64,000 nt of DNA from Nothophaeocryptopus gaeumannii (Eukaryota > Ascomycota > Dothideomycetes > Mycosphaerellales > Mycosphaerellaceae), in assembly GCA_031771865.1 (NCBI GenBank), contig JASISA010000022.1, positions 2,232,001 to 2,296,000 of the forward strand. The letters run 5' to 3'. Below, piece after piece: positions 21,256 through 32,002 of this stretch. A model generated the notes under the pieces. The model did no database searches. It saw only the letters and a program-made list of their open reading frames with translations, and was not told the origin of the DNA. Numbering within the stretch: the first letter of the stretch is position 1; each line of letters opens with the position of its first letter. Position numbers and translations under genes: made by a program.

Positions 21256-21750
21256 ATGGATAAGTCAATGCAGATGCCGCATGCCTAGCCCGAGGCCACG
21301 AGCTATCCAACGCCAGCAAGCTCTTCTGCAGACAACAGCGCGCCGCAAGAGGGTGCAGCAGAAATGGAGCGAAAGATCCAAGCAATTGTCTCTGCCGTGA
21401 ACAACCGCCTCTTCGACCCTTCTCTCCATGTATGGGACTTTATCGCCGAGACCTTTGAAGCCAACTATCTCTACATGCCGTACAAGTTTAAAAGACAGGA
21501 ACTTTTGAAGCTGTGAACCCACGTGACAGCCGAGTATCCAGAGTTTGAAGTCCATGTCTTGGACATTGACACGGCCGTCAACGAGCGCGACGGCACGGCG
21601 GAGTGCTTCATAAGAAAGAGTACAACTGGAACACCGGCAGGAGTGACCAAGGAAGGCATGGCGAAGATTGTTTGGGCCTACACAGGGGAAGAGTGGGTTG
21701 CGACGAACATCACGGCTCTCGAGGGCTTTCCAGGACTAGAGGGAACTTGA
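21256..21750 (+). pseudogene. SnoaL/NTF2-like protein gene broken by two nonsense codons
   Basis: One frame stays in register for 165 codons from ATG 21256 to a terminal TGA, interrupted only by TAG at 21286-21288 and TGA at 21514-21516. Around the stops the translation is clearly protein-like: AVNNRLFDPSLHVWDFIAET and ANYLYMPYKFKRQELLKL before the second stop, then THVTAEYPEFEVHVLDIDTA and GMAKIVWAYTGEEWVATNIT after it. This is the helix-then-strands pattern of small SnoaL/NTF2-like domains. The stops fit CAG-to-TAG and TGG-to-TGA changes, both C:G to T:A transitions. I found no intron that removes them and preserves the frame. The family assignment is by pattern only. Confidence 0.7.
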
Positions 21751-22111
21751 TAAAACCCCGCTCCAACAAGATGAGTTTGGGAACACATCATATGGCGCAC
21801 CTTTGTCAGAACGCGGACCATAATACCGCTCGTGCCGATCACACGGATAAATTGGCTTCAGACCACGCTGTCACCATCGACCGCTTCCGTGGACTGCAAG
21901 AGCGCAGCCGAGGGACTGCGGCTCCGCACGCGGCCGCACTGGAGAACATATGTTAGCGTCAAGCACGAAGGAATCCAGTCGATCAACAGACAAGAGGATA
22001 CAAAAGACACCAACAGACCACATGCGGACTGTACAAGCCCAATTTCTGGACTCCTGTGCCAACCACCGCCGGATAATCCACCTCTCCAGCCCTGTGCAAC
22101 CACGGTCAACC
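21751..22111. other. spacer between two broken genes
   Basis: 361 bp between the SnoaL-like and cupin relics, both on the plus strand. No other feature seen. Confidence 0.4.
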
Positions 22112-22561
22112 ATGCAGCTCATACGCTCCGCCCACAGACCCGAGGCCTCTTCTATCCAGACGGGAGCTACCTTCGGTGGGCGTGTCTATCTTGATCCGGT
22201 CCTGGACTCCGACGACGCAATGTGTATGTGCGGGAATGTGACATTCATACCTGGAGCGAGGACCTATTGGCATACGCACGAGAACGGGCAGATCCTCGTT
22301 GTCACTATGGGCTCCGGAGTTATTTGTTCGACAGAGCAGGAACCAAGAAAGCTTCAAGTTGGAGATGTTATCCACATACCGGGCGGCGAGACACATTGGC
22401 ATGGGGCTGGAAAGATATCATCATGACACATGTGGCGATTGCTTTGGGAGGTTGGCCGCGAAGAGCAAAGACTGGATACTGACAAGACATATCTAGCTTG
22501 CGACTGGCATGAAGAAGCCGACCAGGCAGAGTTTGAGGCTGCAGGTCAGAAAGCAGTTTGA
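22112..22561 (+). pseudogene. cupin-domain protein gene with a 1-nt frameshift
   Basis: From ATG 22112 the frame encodes a bicupin-motif barrel: motif 1 is FIPGARTYWHTHENGQILVV (two His and a Gln as metal ligands) and motif 2 is GDVIHIPGGETHWHGAG. Immediately after this (about 22409-22411) the natural continuation DIIMTHVAIALG lies in the neighbouring frame, as if one base were missing. The open frame therefore stops at 22424-22426. Further on, a good 46-nt intron (22451-22496, branch GATACTGAC, acceptor CTAG) leads to the expected tail DWHEEADQAEFEAAGQ and a stop at 22559-22561. The ancestral gene was thus a small single-domain cupin of about 135 residues, of the type often found in carboxymuconolactone or quercetinase-like families. 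A sequencing error would be an alternative. Confidence 0.72.
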
Positions 22562-23191
22562 TAACAGACACAGGGTATGTCGTGAGTTCAGACCTTTGTT
22601 TCGTAAGGGTATATTCTTCAATCCTTGCCGCCACACCAATAATTCGAAAGTGGATTTGTGAGAAGCAGCTCTTTAGACGCATGTTTCTTAAACTGCAGAG
22701 AGATGCATTTCAGGCTTCGCTCTTCACTGCATGAAGTCTCTCAGATAGCGTGGAGTCGGCTCCACAAACCTTTCTCCCCGAGTCCCGAGAGCTTCTCAAT
22801 GAGACTGACAATGGCATCCGCGTCCGCGCCCGCGTCCTCTCGTTTGTCTCTCGTATGCGGGTGAAGCAAGTAGCATCTAACGTAGTCAAATGGCGCTGTT
22901 CAATGGCATCAGCATGACTAGGAATCGATTGAGATCCAATTCTTTCACCTCTGCGTGCAAGATGCCACCACACTGCAGGGTATCTTGTGACTGGTGCCAA
23001 GACTCCATTCCGCTGTCGATCCATTGACTTCACCTCATCACTCCTATCGATACCATCATCAGATTATTGCTCACATCAACGCTTCCATCTATTTCAATGA
23101 TTACCTCTGATCCTATTCACATTACTTGATTCATATCTCCCTTTCCTATAGCCCTTCCTCCCCTCAAACACCTCCAATCTATTTCCTTCCA
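22562..23191. other. intergenic region upstream of the F-box-like gene
   Basis: No supported gene. The last 150 bp are pyrimidine-rich, as expected for a fungal promoter and leader. Confidence 0.45.
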
Positions 23192-24227
23192 ATGAACGCG
23201 TCTCCACTCTCCTCCCTCCCCCGCGAACTCCGTAACCTCATCTACGAATACACATTCACCTCCAAATATGCCGTGACTCTGCAATCCGGTTCCATTCAAC
23301 ATACTTTGACGCGAACATGTCGCCAGCTCCGCCATGAGACACTGTCGATGTACTTTGCTCTCGCCAGATTCAACGCTCATTTGGACGATGGACCCGCAAC
23401 GCCACTTGCCAGTTGGTTGAAAACATGTGGACCGGAATTGGTGGGTGTTGTTGAGGAGATCAATATATGGGTAAGCAATCTATCAAATCCCTTATGAACC
23501 AGGAATACCATACTGACTTGGGACACAGGATATGCACATGCTCAACGGAACCCTCCACGGCGCCGACTCTACCGCTCGATTACTCAAACGCGGTCCTATC
23601 AAAAAAGACAACGACCTCGGCTCTCATGAGATCGATCTATCTGAACGCACAACATCCTCCCAGGACCCTCCTCCAACGCCAACTAGGGAGAACGAGAAAT
23701 TCATCCTCCGCCCCATCGGAAACTGGATCTTCAACCGCGGCTGGTACCTCAAAGATATAATCCTCGCTCTCCATACCCTCAATCTCGGCCTCGCGCGTTT
23801 CTGCATCGTCCCCTCCACCTACCCCTCTTCCCACACCTCCAACGCCCCACCAAAACTCACATCCGAGTTCGCCATCGTCCCGCTCTCACCCTCAGCGACC
23901 TCAGACGCAGATGCCAGTGGTGCAGCATCTATCATACCCTCAGCATTGGATTCTGAAGTTCCCGAATGTGTGTTTCAGGATCCATTTACGGAGATTAATA
24001 GTCTGGCTACGCAATTCGGATTAGCGGAGAAAGCGAGGGAATCACTTATCCTCCAACTCGCAGCAGGCGAACGGACAATCACACTCCAAGAACGTCACAG
24101 GAAGCTTATCCTAGAATTTGACCAATCCGGACGAGCTCGTCTCAACAGCATGCGACAAGAATTCACGAGCGAGTCATTCGAAGATGTAGACTGGTCAGCG
24201 ATGGGAAGTCTCGACGATCGTGACTGA
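23192..24227 (+). CDS. fungal F-box-like (2EXR-type) protein
   Basis: Two exons, 23192-23470 and 23529-24227 (58-nt intron, GTAAGC...ACACAG), give 325 residues. The N-terminus has the motif common to a large fungal family: LSSLPRELRNLIYEYTF, followed by TRTCRQLRHETLSMYFALAR, which matches the F-box-like/2EXR pattern. The rest is predicted alpha-helical with disordered linkers (PPPTPTRENE; a Ser/Ala-rich segment near residue 225). The C-terminal 80 residues are charged and helical. These proteins are numerous in Pezizomycotina and are thought to be SCF adaptors or regulators. No substrate can be inferred. The start is the only ATG directly in front of the motif. Confidence 0.85.
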
Positions 24228-24729
24228 ACATGAGTGTCAAGAAGAGATGTACTGGAGATGAGATAATTATCTGATACGTCGTATCCCGTTCATTCGTCTA
24301 GCTTCCAAGCAGTGTATGCGTGCCGTGTTACCTGCGTTAATCTGCTGCTGCCATCTATGTACCCTTCAATGTCTATCTAGTCCATGTAGAACGGATGTCT
24401 TCGTCCCACTTCGCCGTTCCAGCCACTCAATGCTGTGTCTGCTGCTCTAAACGTGCTTCGCTAGCTTGTGGGTATCGTCTGCAAGTATGCCAATGAAAGA
24501 GTGATTAATAGAGTGCCGCCGTTGTTCATCATATTCGGTCGGCCACTCAATGCTCTCATGTTGTAAATTCGATGTTCAAACGCCGTTGCCATGCTTCAAA
24601 AACGCCCGCCATTCGCCATGCATCCAATCGATCGTAAGAGTGTACTCGCTGTTGTGAATGTGTGCCAGGTTATGGTGATCATGTCCGTCACCTGCGGTCC
24701 AAGTCATCCAAGCGCATGTAGCCGCATTT
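24228..24729. other. convergent intergenic region
   Basis: 3' flanks of the F-box-like gene (plus) and the FLC-like gene (minus). Nothing else recognised. Confidence 0.45.
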
Positions 24730-27700
24730 CTATTGCGGTTTGGAGTCTGTCTTGTGCAGGCCCCATTCGTCTGTCTCCAGTGCCGGTGTCAGTGGGTGAG
24801 CCCGCCCGTAAGCGCTAGGGCCAGCACGGCCTTCGCTGTGTGAGATGTATGAGTTTCGCTGACTTCCTAGCTGGCTTGAAGCGGTCGAGTGGAAGTCCGC
24901 GTTTAGATGGTCGGTACTTCTGCTGCCTTCTGGGATGTCGGTGATGCAGCTATTACGCTGACTGCGGAAGGAGCCCATAGTCCCTGCTCGAGGTCGAATG
25001 TTTGGCGCCGGGACCATGCCAATGGTATCTGCAGTGCTTACGTCGCCTCCTACTCGGAGAGAGCTGCTGCTGCTTGCCTGTGATCGTAGCGTCCTGGGAA
25101 GCGGCATGGTTGCGCTCCGTGAGGGTGTTGATCTCGTTTCATCCTCGCCGACAGTCTTACTCATGTCAATGGGGGTAGATGAAAGATCTCCTGCGGAACT
25201 GTCGAATCCTTGGAAATCTCTTGTGCTCCAGCTCGGTCGGTGAGGACGTGCGCCGTATGGCAGGCTGGTCAGGCTCATGCTTGCAATGCTGGGCGCTCTG
25301 CTGTTCGCTCGGCTCCAGTTGTGAGGAGTCCCTGCAGCGCTCCTGTACATCACAGGCGAATGCGCGTAATGTTCGTCGATGCTCAAATAAGATGCGTTCG
25401 GGTTAGCGGTCATCTCAGTCTGGAAGTCTGCATCTTCATCTTCAATCTTCTGCACGCGCGTGATACCCTTCATCTCGAATCCGAACTTTGGCTCTTCCGG
25501 TGGCGGAGGTTGTGGCTTCGGTGGACGCGGCACGTCGTTAACTGTGCGGTCCAGGTGATCAAAATACTTCTCTCGCAATCCGGCCCACTTTCGAGGTCGA
25601 AAGTCCTCCTTGTTTCGAGAAACTGACATGTAAGAGCCGATTGCTCCTACAACAATCGCGATCATCGTGATAATGGTCAGGATACCTTGTATGACAATGA
25701 TGACAATACCAATGACTGTGGTCGTGATGCGCGGAAGGTTGAATTGAATGTCGAAAGCTGCGGACAAGGCCACTGTGGCAACCTTGCTGAATCCGAGGCA
25801 GTAGACGACAAGGACATTCAGTCGTTGGCCTTCGAAAGGTCGCATCCACACGATCAGACCAAATGCGATGATCTCGATGACGAGCAACCCGAACACCTGG
25901 GCTTGCGCGTAACCAGAGGCACCACCATAGAAGATCGCACGCAGGAACTCGTAAAAGAGCCAAGCAGTGAAGAACCACCATCGAGTGCGTCGGAACCGCG
26001 AAGCCAGCCATCCAAACTTCTTAGTGTAGTCGTCATCATCGTGAATGCTTCTCGTGTTGCCATCCGACTCAAGGATACTGCCAGTTTTGGTCATTCTCTT
26101 CCACAGCGGCACCTGGCTAGCTTTGCTCTCGCTATGTCCATGCTGTGGTACTTGAGGTGCTTGCACCCCTTCCTCGTTGACTGTAGTCTGTGGCGACTTC
26201 TTGCTGAGAAGTCTCGGGATTGGTAGCTTGCCGAGCGTCTTGTACTCCTCCGCATTTCCAGGTCCCGAGTCAGTGCCTGTGATGGCTTGTTTGTACCAGA
26301 ATGCGTACCCAGCAATGAGAAGCATCCCGATGAAGAAGATCAGGAAGATCAGGGCCGCGATACCCTTGGTAGCTCCAGAGTTGCCAAACGTGAATTGGAA
26401 GATAGTCAAGAACATCATTGCGAACCAACCAATATAGCAGATCCGCAGTGCAGCCACGGCGCTGTACCCAAGCCAGTGATCCCGGAAGAACTTGAGTCTG
26501 TCTTGTTTGATCCACTTCATGTGCGCAAAGCCTTCTAGAATCCACTTGAAGGCCATTACTGCTGCGACCATGAGCACCAGGATGATCAAGAACCACAAAA
26601 AGCCAGTCATGAAGGCATTGCTAACTGGAATATTCTCCTCAGCGAGCGTGCCGGCGAAGCCAGAGTAATTGCCAGGTAAGGGCAGGGTGTTGGGGACTGG
26701 CTGACCGTACCAATGGTAACCATCACCGGCGTCTGCGATCGTATTGTCTCGAGCCTGAAGCATTCGTTCTGCAGCGCGCTGATACAGATCACGGCGAAGC
26801 ACCTTGCTGTAGTCCCGGTTGTAGATCTCGGATGCGATATTTCTGATGACGGGGTGATTTGCTGCACGCGTGAAGCCTGAAGAAAGCCCACGCTTGTAGA
26901 TCTGGCTAATATCGTAGCCGCCACCGATTCCAGAATTCGGCGAGCCCGCCTGCGCTGCTCCGACCTGTGATGTGTTACCGACGTTGTTCCCAACCAGGTT
27001 GTTGATGCTGCTCTGCATGCTCGAGCTGTAAATCATTCCTCCAGCCCATGCGAAGTTCTTCCACCACGCAACAAGTACTGATGGCCAGTTCACTGACAAC
27101 GCTCCCGAAAAGAAGATGTGCTGCCAGACCGCAAACACAACGCCAACTGACAAGCTGTGCGCATAGTGCAATCTCATAGTTGGTATGGCCTCTCCGTAGA
27201 TGGCCGTCGCGAAAGATGCAATAAGAGCGACCAAAGTGAAGATGCCGAGGACCGTTCCGACAGATGCTGGTTGCCCAAACGAGTTTCCATTGGTGATTAC
27301 CGCAGAGTAGCAGGCAATCTCATCGTGGGTAGTATTTGAGAAGATTCGCAGAATAGCCTCTCCTTCAAAGTCAGGTATGGAGAGGGCAATTGGAGGTATG
27401 TTGGCCACATCGGAATCGGACACTGGAATGATACCGCTAGCAGTGATAGGCACACTCGAGTTGAGCGGACACAAGCTGTAGATGTTGGCATTGCACGGGT
27501 TGAAGACCAAGTCAAAGCGTGCTTCACCATATGCATAGACGCCAATGTACATCATGAGGCTGTCATTGGCAACGCCAGTGTTACCCGCCAGGTGGAACAA
27601 AACTGTCATGTTGTCTTGGTAGTAGGCGGCATCGAATCGAGTGACGTTGATGGTGCTGTCGCCCAAACAGTCACCGAAGTTCTGAGTGTACAAGGAAGGC

Positions 27701-27843
27701 TTGCGGTTGTCGGCCAGCGTCACCGTCTCGCCTTGAGCGTTCTGGTATGTGATCCATCTTGTGCCGCTATTGGCCACCGCAAACTGGAGACACGATAAGA
27801 AGGCAATAAGGGCTATCAGTCCCGTCTGTATTCTTGTAATCAT
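24730..27843 (-). CDS. FLC/TRP-like integral membrane protein
   Basis: An uninterrupted 3.1-kb frame encodes 1037 residues. A signal peptide (MITRIQTGLIALIAFLSCLQ) precedes a Cys-containing, N-glycosylatable lumenal domain of about 165 residues (ML-like: DCLGDSTINVTRFDAAYY, NPCNANIYSLCPLNSSVPIT). About nine transmembrane helices follow between residues 195 and 740, including LSVGVVFAVWQHIFFSGALS and WFFTAWLFYEFLRAIFYGGA. The cytosolic tail of about 290 residues is Pro/Ser-rich and disordered. This is the layout of the fungal TRP-like Flc family (S. cerevisiae Flc1-3, S. pombe Pkd2), linked to ER/vacuolar calcium, flavin transport and wall integrity. Which paralogue it is cannot be told. Absence of introns in such a long gene is notable but not rare. 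Confidence 0.93.
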   Translation of the reverse strand: MITRIQTGLIALIAFLSCLQFAVANSGTRWITYQNAQGETVTLADNRKPSLYTQNFGDCLGDSTINVTRFDAAYYQDNMTVLFHLAGNTGVANDSLMMYIGVYAYGEARFDLVFNPCNANIYSLCPLNSSVPITASGIIPVSDSDVANIPPIALSIPDFEGEAILRIFSNTTHDEIACYSAVITNGNSFGQPASVGTVLGIFTLVALIASFATAIYGEAIPTMRLHYAHSLSVGVVFAVWQHIFFSGALSVNWPSVLVAWWKNFAWAGGMIYSSSMQSSINNLVGNNVGNTSQVGAAQAGSPNSGIGGGYDISQIYKRGLSSGFTRAANHPVIRNIASEIYNRDYSKVLRRDLYQRAAERMLQARDNTIADAGDGYHWYGQPVPNTLPLPGNYSGFAGTLAEENIPVSNAFMTGFLWFLIILVLMVAAVMAFKWILEGFAHMKWIKQDRLKFFRDHWLGYSAVAALRICYIGWFAMMFLTIFQFTFGNSGATKGIAALIFLIFFIGMLLIAGYAFWYKQAITGTDSGPGNAEEYKTLGKLPIPRLLSKKSPQTTVNEEGVQAPQVPQHGHSESKASQVPLWKRMTKTGSILESDGNTRSIHDDDDYTKKFGWLASRFRRTRWWFFTAWLFYEFLRAIFYGGASGYAQAQVFGLLVIEIIAFGLIVWMRPFEGQRLNVLVVYCLGFSKVATVALSAAFDIQFNLPRITTTVIGIVIIVIQGILTIITMIAIVVGAIGSYMSVSRNKEDFRPRKWAGLREKYFDHLDRTVNDVPRPPKPQPPPPEEPKFGFEMKGITRVQKIEDEDADFQTEMTANPNASYLSIDEHYAHSPVMYRSAAGTPHNWSRANSRAPSIASMSLTSLPYGARPHRPSWSTRDFQGFDSSAGDLSSTPIDMSKTVGEDETRSTPSRSATMPLPRTLRSQASSSSSLRVGGDVSTADTIGMVPAPNIRPRAGTMGSFRSQRNSCITDIPEGSRSTDHLNADFHSTASSQLGSQRNSYISHSEGRAGPSAYGRAHPLTPALETDEWGLHKTDSKPQ

Positions 27844-30428
27844 TGTCGGCGTGTATGTTATCGTCGATGTCCGGGCGAGGTATTCGGGTCGCTGGGTGTT
27901 GGCAAGCCGTCGCGGGCGGGTGAGTGTTGGCTGCCCTCAACACTCCCGCGAGATGTGAGTACGCGCTGAGTGTTGTTATGTCGAAGTACGTGGCGGTAGG
28001 AATAGACTCGGCAGTCGGGTGCGTAGTTATCGCGAGCGAGCCTTCGCTGGGTCCCAAGGTGCTAGGCGAGGAGGCTCGTACAAGGGAGTCTCATTGTCTG
28101 GTAGACAACGACGGCGGCGGCACCCGTAGCGACAGTCGCGAGTCCTCGCTGTCAGCAGAGGTGTGTTGGCGGAGCGGAGTGCGTGCCTTGGCGATAGGAC
28201 GCGGAGGGAATGAAAGATAGATCTAAATGGAAACCCGAATGGAAGTAGTAGTAGCGACACACAAATAGCCTTTCAGCTTGCAGACAAGGGCTGGGAGTCG
28301 GGCTTCGCTAGTGATGCCGACAAGTCCGAGCCAGCAAGAACAATTCGCTGCTCTGCGCTTGCCGCCCGACTTCAATTGTGTCCACTTGATCAACAGTGAG
28401 TCAATTGAACAGACCAATGTCAACCAACAGAATCAAGGAAAAGATGGTTGCGTTGTGTGTGAACAGCTCGACGGATGCTGGTCCCAGTCCAGTCTCGCAG
28501 CCAAGCTTGTGGGATTCCAATGCATGCACGGAACAAACTTTATGCAACGCCTTAGATCTTGCTCTTATCGACGACCACTCGCTCCCTCACGCACACCGAT
28601 CCTGCCACTCCCATTCATCGATAATTCGTAACAGCACGCGTAGCAACAGCATCGAACGTCTTCACGGTAGGGAATCTTGGTGAAGTGAAGAAAAGGGAAG
28701 GGCACAGCAATTTCATCAACAGTCGCTACCACCACACTGCCGTACCCTGTCTCCCGTTCCAAGTTCTCGTTCGGATCGCAATCCTCCCATGCGCCGGACA
28801 TGGTATCCTTCCTCACCCACAGGTACACGTTCGCTGCATTCCTACCGAAGAGTGATCACACAAAGACCGAGAAGCCGCGTAACATGTCCTGCTGCAGGAA
28901 CGCCTGCTCCGCGGGCATGCATAAATTGCAGTGCTCGCATACAACTCTCACCTCTCCGCGTTAATTCGTCAATACCAAGACAAACGCTTTCTACTGTCTA
29001 CGCTTGGCTATCCGAATACCCCTCGTCATGACAGGGTGGAGGAGAGAAGTCCGAGCGAACGCCCCTGCACCTGAAACATGGCAGTTACAGGTCCAGAACC
29101 AGTTCCGAATACGAGTTCACTGGTTTGTTATTCACACCAAAACCTGAAGTCGAACAAGGGAGGCTTGCCGTGCGTATTCTGCTTATCCGGCCTACGGCAG
29201 ATATGCTGGAGCAGCTGCAAGCGCCATTATTATTGGTATTCCTTTGCTGCAAGAGCATCTTCATCCTGAGGCTCCGCGGCCATCAACAACCGGTCCCATC
29301 CGACACGTGCGATGAAAGCTTGGAGATCGGATGCCGGGAGAATGTCTCTCGGTACCTTTGCGAGCTGCAACACGTTGGACTTGCATCCCCGGATTCTGCT
29401 TCACGGACGACACAACAGCGATGCAGCTCGAGATGATTGTCTTGCTCATACCATCGTGACCAATTCCTCAACCGGTATGTACGTCTAAGATGGCGGGCGC
29501 CCAGATCTGCCGGTCGTGAAGGCGTTCGAAAGACAAAAGTCAAAGGACGGCCAAGCCAGCCACTTCATTAGACCCTTTGGAGCTATCGATGCCACGCAAT
29601 CTGTGGAGCGGCACTCCTGATCATCATATATCAACAAGCAGCAGAACACGGCACACGATAGATGTAATGACCATCAAGTCTCCCATCTGGATGAAGTACC
29701 CGGAAGCTGCCCACAAGACAGATTACCGACGAGCTGGCCCAAGAATAGCACGCATCAAAGCCGATATGCCCCTCCTTCAAGCATATCCGTCCCGCTTCAG
29801 ATGCACGCCTGAAGAAGTTGTATCAAATGTTGGCAGAGATGCTCGACCCTTCACAGTCCTGTTTGGCAAGGCCTCCCATGGAATGTATCTGCAAGTCCAC
29901 TTCGACAATTCTCTCATGGCGCGCTCTACAACCGTAATACTGCCTATGTCAGCAGCGGCGTAGAGAGCACTTCCCACTCAAGATTCGCTATGCTCAAATG
30001 CTCAAAATGGTTCTACTCAAGGCGACCAACCTGAATTGATAGAGCAACACGGGATCGTCACTGAATGACAAGCGTAATAATCAGCCATGAGTGAGCTCCA
30101 GCTCACTTAGCAATGACTCCTGAGCATGCCACCAGTCGAGATGGCCAGAGCACTCAGCACCGAACGCGAGATGTAGACACAGAGAGTGAGGCAGATGGTT
30201 GGGCTGAAGATTGACCAGGTAAGTGGACTTTCACCATCCCACCTTGACCGTCCTACCTTCTAGGTATGTATAGACTCTTTTCACGCCGCCATCAGATGAG
30301 CACCATCTCATCGTTCCACACACCTATACTCCTCCCTACCGACCTCTCCACTAATAAGCGAGTCTACCCACAATCACCTGCTCGTCCGCCTGATCTCTTC
30401 ACATGCTACTGCCTCCTGACCCGCGACA

Positions 30429-30468
30429 GCAAACAAGCAAACAAGCAAACAAGCAAACAAGCAAACAA
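30429..30468. repeat. (AGCAAACA)n microsatellite
   Basis: Five perfect copies of an 8-bp unit in non-coding DNA. Confidence 0.9.
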
Positions 30469-31214
30469 TTCATTGCCGAGAGTACCCGAGGACTTGACAC
30501 TATAAAGCCCTGCCGCCCCTTCTCTGGCAACCTCTTCTTCTTTTCTTTCGACACGAGCAGCTGGTACGCGATCATACTGCGGCGCCTAGCCCGCCCCATC
30601 GGTGTACTGGCAGAGAATATGCTGGTCGCTGGAGGGGTAACAGGACAGTGCGAAAAATTAAAAGGACATATACAACTTGGACGCGTCTGAAAAAGCGGTT
30701 TCTTGAAGCCAAAAGAGAGAGAGAGACCAAACGCCATATCTTCTACAATACACACTACCTTCTCGGAGAGAGAGAGAGAGGGAAGGTACGGATACCTCGA
30801 TACCTGATCAGATGAACCACCAAGAATGGAGGAAAGAAAGAAAAAGAGTCGGTAAAACATAAAATTCTTTTCAATTACGAATCTGTCTCGTTATTCAGAT
30901 CAGATCAGATCACAAAGGCGCTTCCAAGAACACGCTGCTACCTACTACTTACTACTTACTATTATCTACTCACTCATTTGTCGTTGATTATAGCACAAGC
31001 CGCATATTGAGATTTTTAGTTAGTTAGCCATCCATTGCCAACACATGTATACACACCTCACTCACCCACGATTTAGCCGCACCTCCGTACGTACAATGCT
31101 CCAGTAATTCAGTAGGTAGGTAGGTAAGTCGTGGATAGATATGTATCTCTATCTTACTACACATCTCGCTCATCACACTACCACACGTCCGTCCCTCCCT
31201 CCTCGTTACCTACT

Positions 31215-31247
<33 letters not shown>
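31215..31247. repeat. (ATC)11 microsatellite
   Basis: Eleven uninterrupted ATC triplets in non-coding DNA. Nearby lie runs of GA (about 30766-30780) and short tetranucleotide repeats. Confidence 0.95.
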
Positions 31248-32002
31248 GTCAGTTCAAATGCGAAGTACCGTACAAAGCTTTGCGTGAGGCAAAGCAGCTA
31301 CAGTATACATACATGACGTTTATGCGATCATAGTACTAGGATCCAGCGTTTGACAACTCATACATACATACATTCATCTTGCCAAGAAGCCAAGTCGTCG
31401 GAGAACAGACCCATGTCAAACAATGACATGACATGCCGTACTGAACAAGTGTGCAAATATGCAAGTAGAACGAAGACAGAAGGAGCGGTGTCGGATACGG
31501 AGAGGATGATGATGGTGATTAAGATGATTTTAGTTTAAGGGAGGTCAAGCCTCTCCATTATTCACATTCAGCTGTAGAATATGTACAGTTTCAGAAAAAA
31601 AAGAAACCACTTCTCATCACGATCAGTAAGCACAGCTTTGCTTCGTGAGCTGTGGTCGACCCACTGACTCTCTCACTCATGCTGTCCCATTGAAACGCTC
31701 AGTGCTTTGCCCTTCATTCGCTAGCCTCGTCCCCTGATGGTGGTATAGTGCTCCAAATACAAGTGGTAGTGAAAACGCCATGCTCGCTCATGCCAATCAA
31801 GTAAAAGTAGTAGACGAAAAGTAGTAATCATCGTAGCGAGCGCAGCGACCAGACGAACCCTTCTTCTCTTGAAAGTCTCCTGCTCTGAGCAGACTTCCTA
31901 CATAGGTCCGTTAGAGTGCCGGATCGGAGCCGGCGGCGCTGTGCTCAAGCTTGCACAGAATGCAAGGTATAAGAAAATTTGTTGTGGTCAAGTGTGGTAG
32001 GC

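Larger units (their letters stand above)
27844..32002. other. 4.2-kb gene-poor region upstream of the FLC-like gene
   Basis: Between the FLC-like start and the 3' end of the acidic protein, both minus strand. Many short frames occur on both strands, none with family motifs or a convincing splice path. The interval 30.4-31.3 kb is rich in simple repeats (AAACAAGC, GA, ACTT, ATC). It likely contains long promoter and UTR sequence. A non-coding transcript cannot be excluded. Confidence 0.4.

Noticed and set aside
21430..21529. Intron that would remove the second stop of the SnoaL-like gene (GTATGG...GTGACAG)
   Set aside because: It shifts the frame and deletes the best protein-like segment, so a nonsense mutation explains the data better.
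30715..30780. GA-rich tracts considered as a regulatory GAGA element
   Set aside because: They are simple repeats within a microsatellite-rich non-coding stretch, with no associated promoter evidence.
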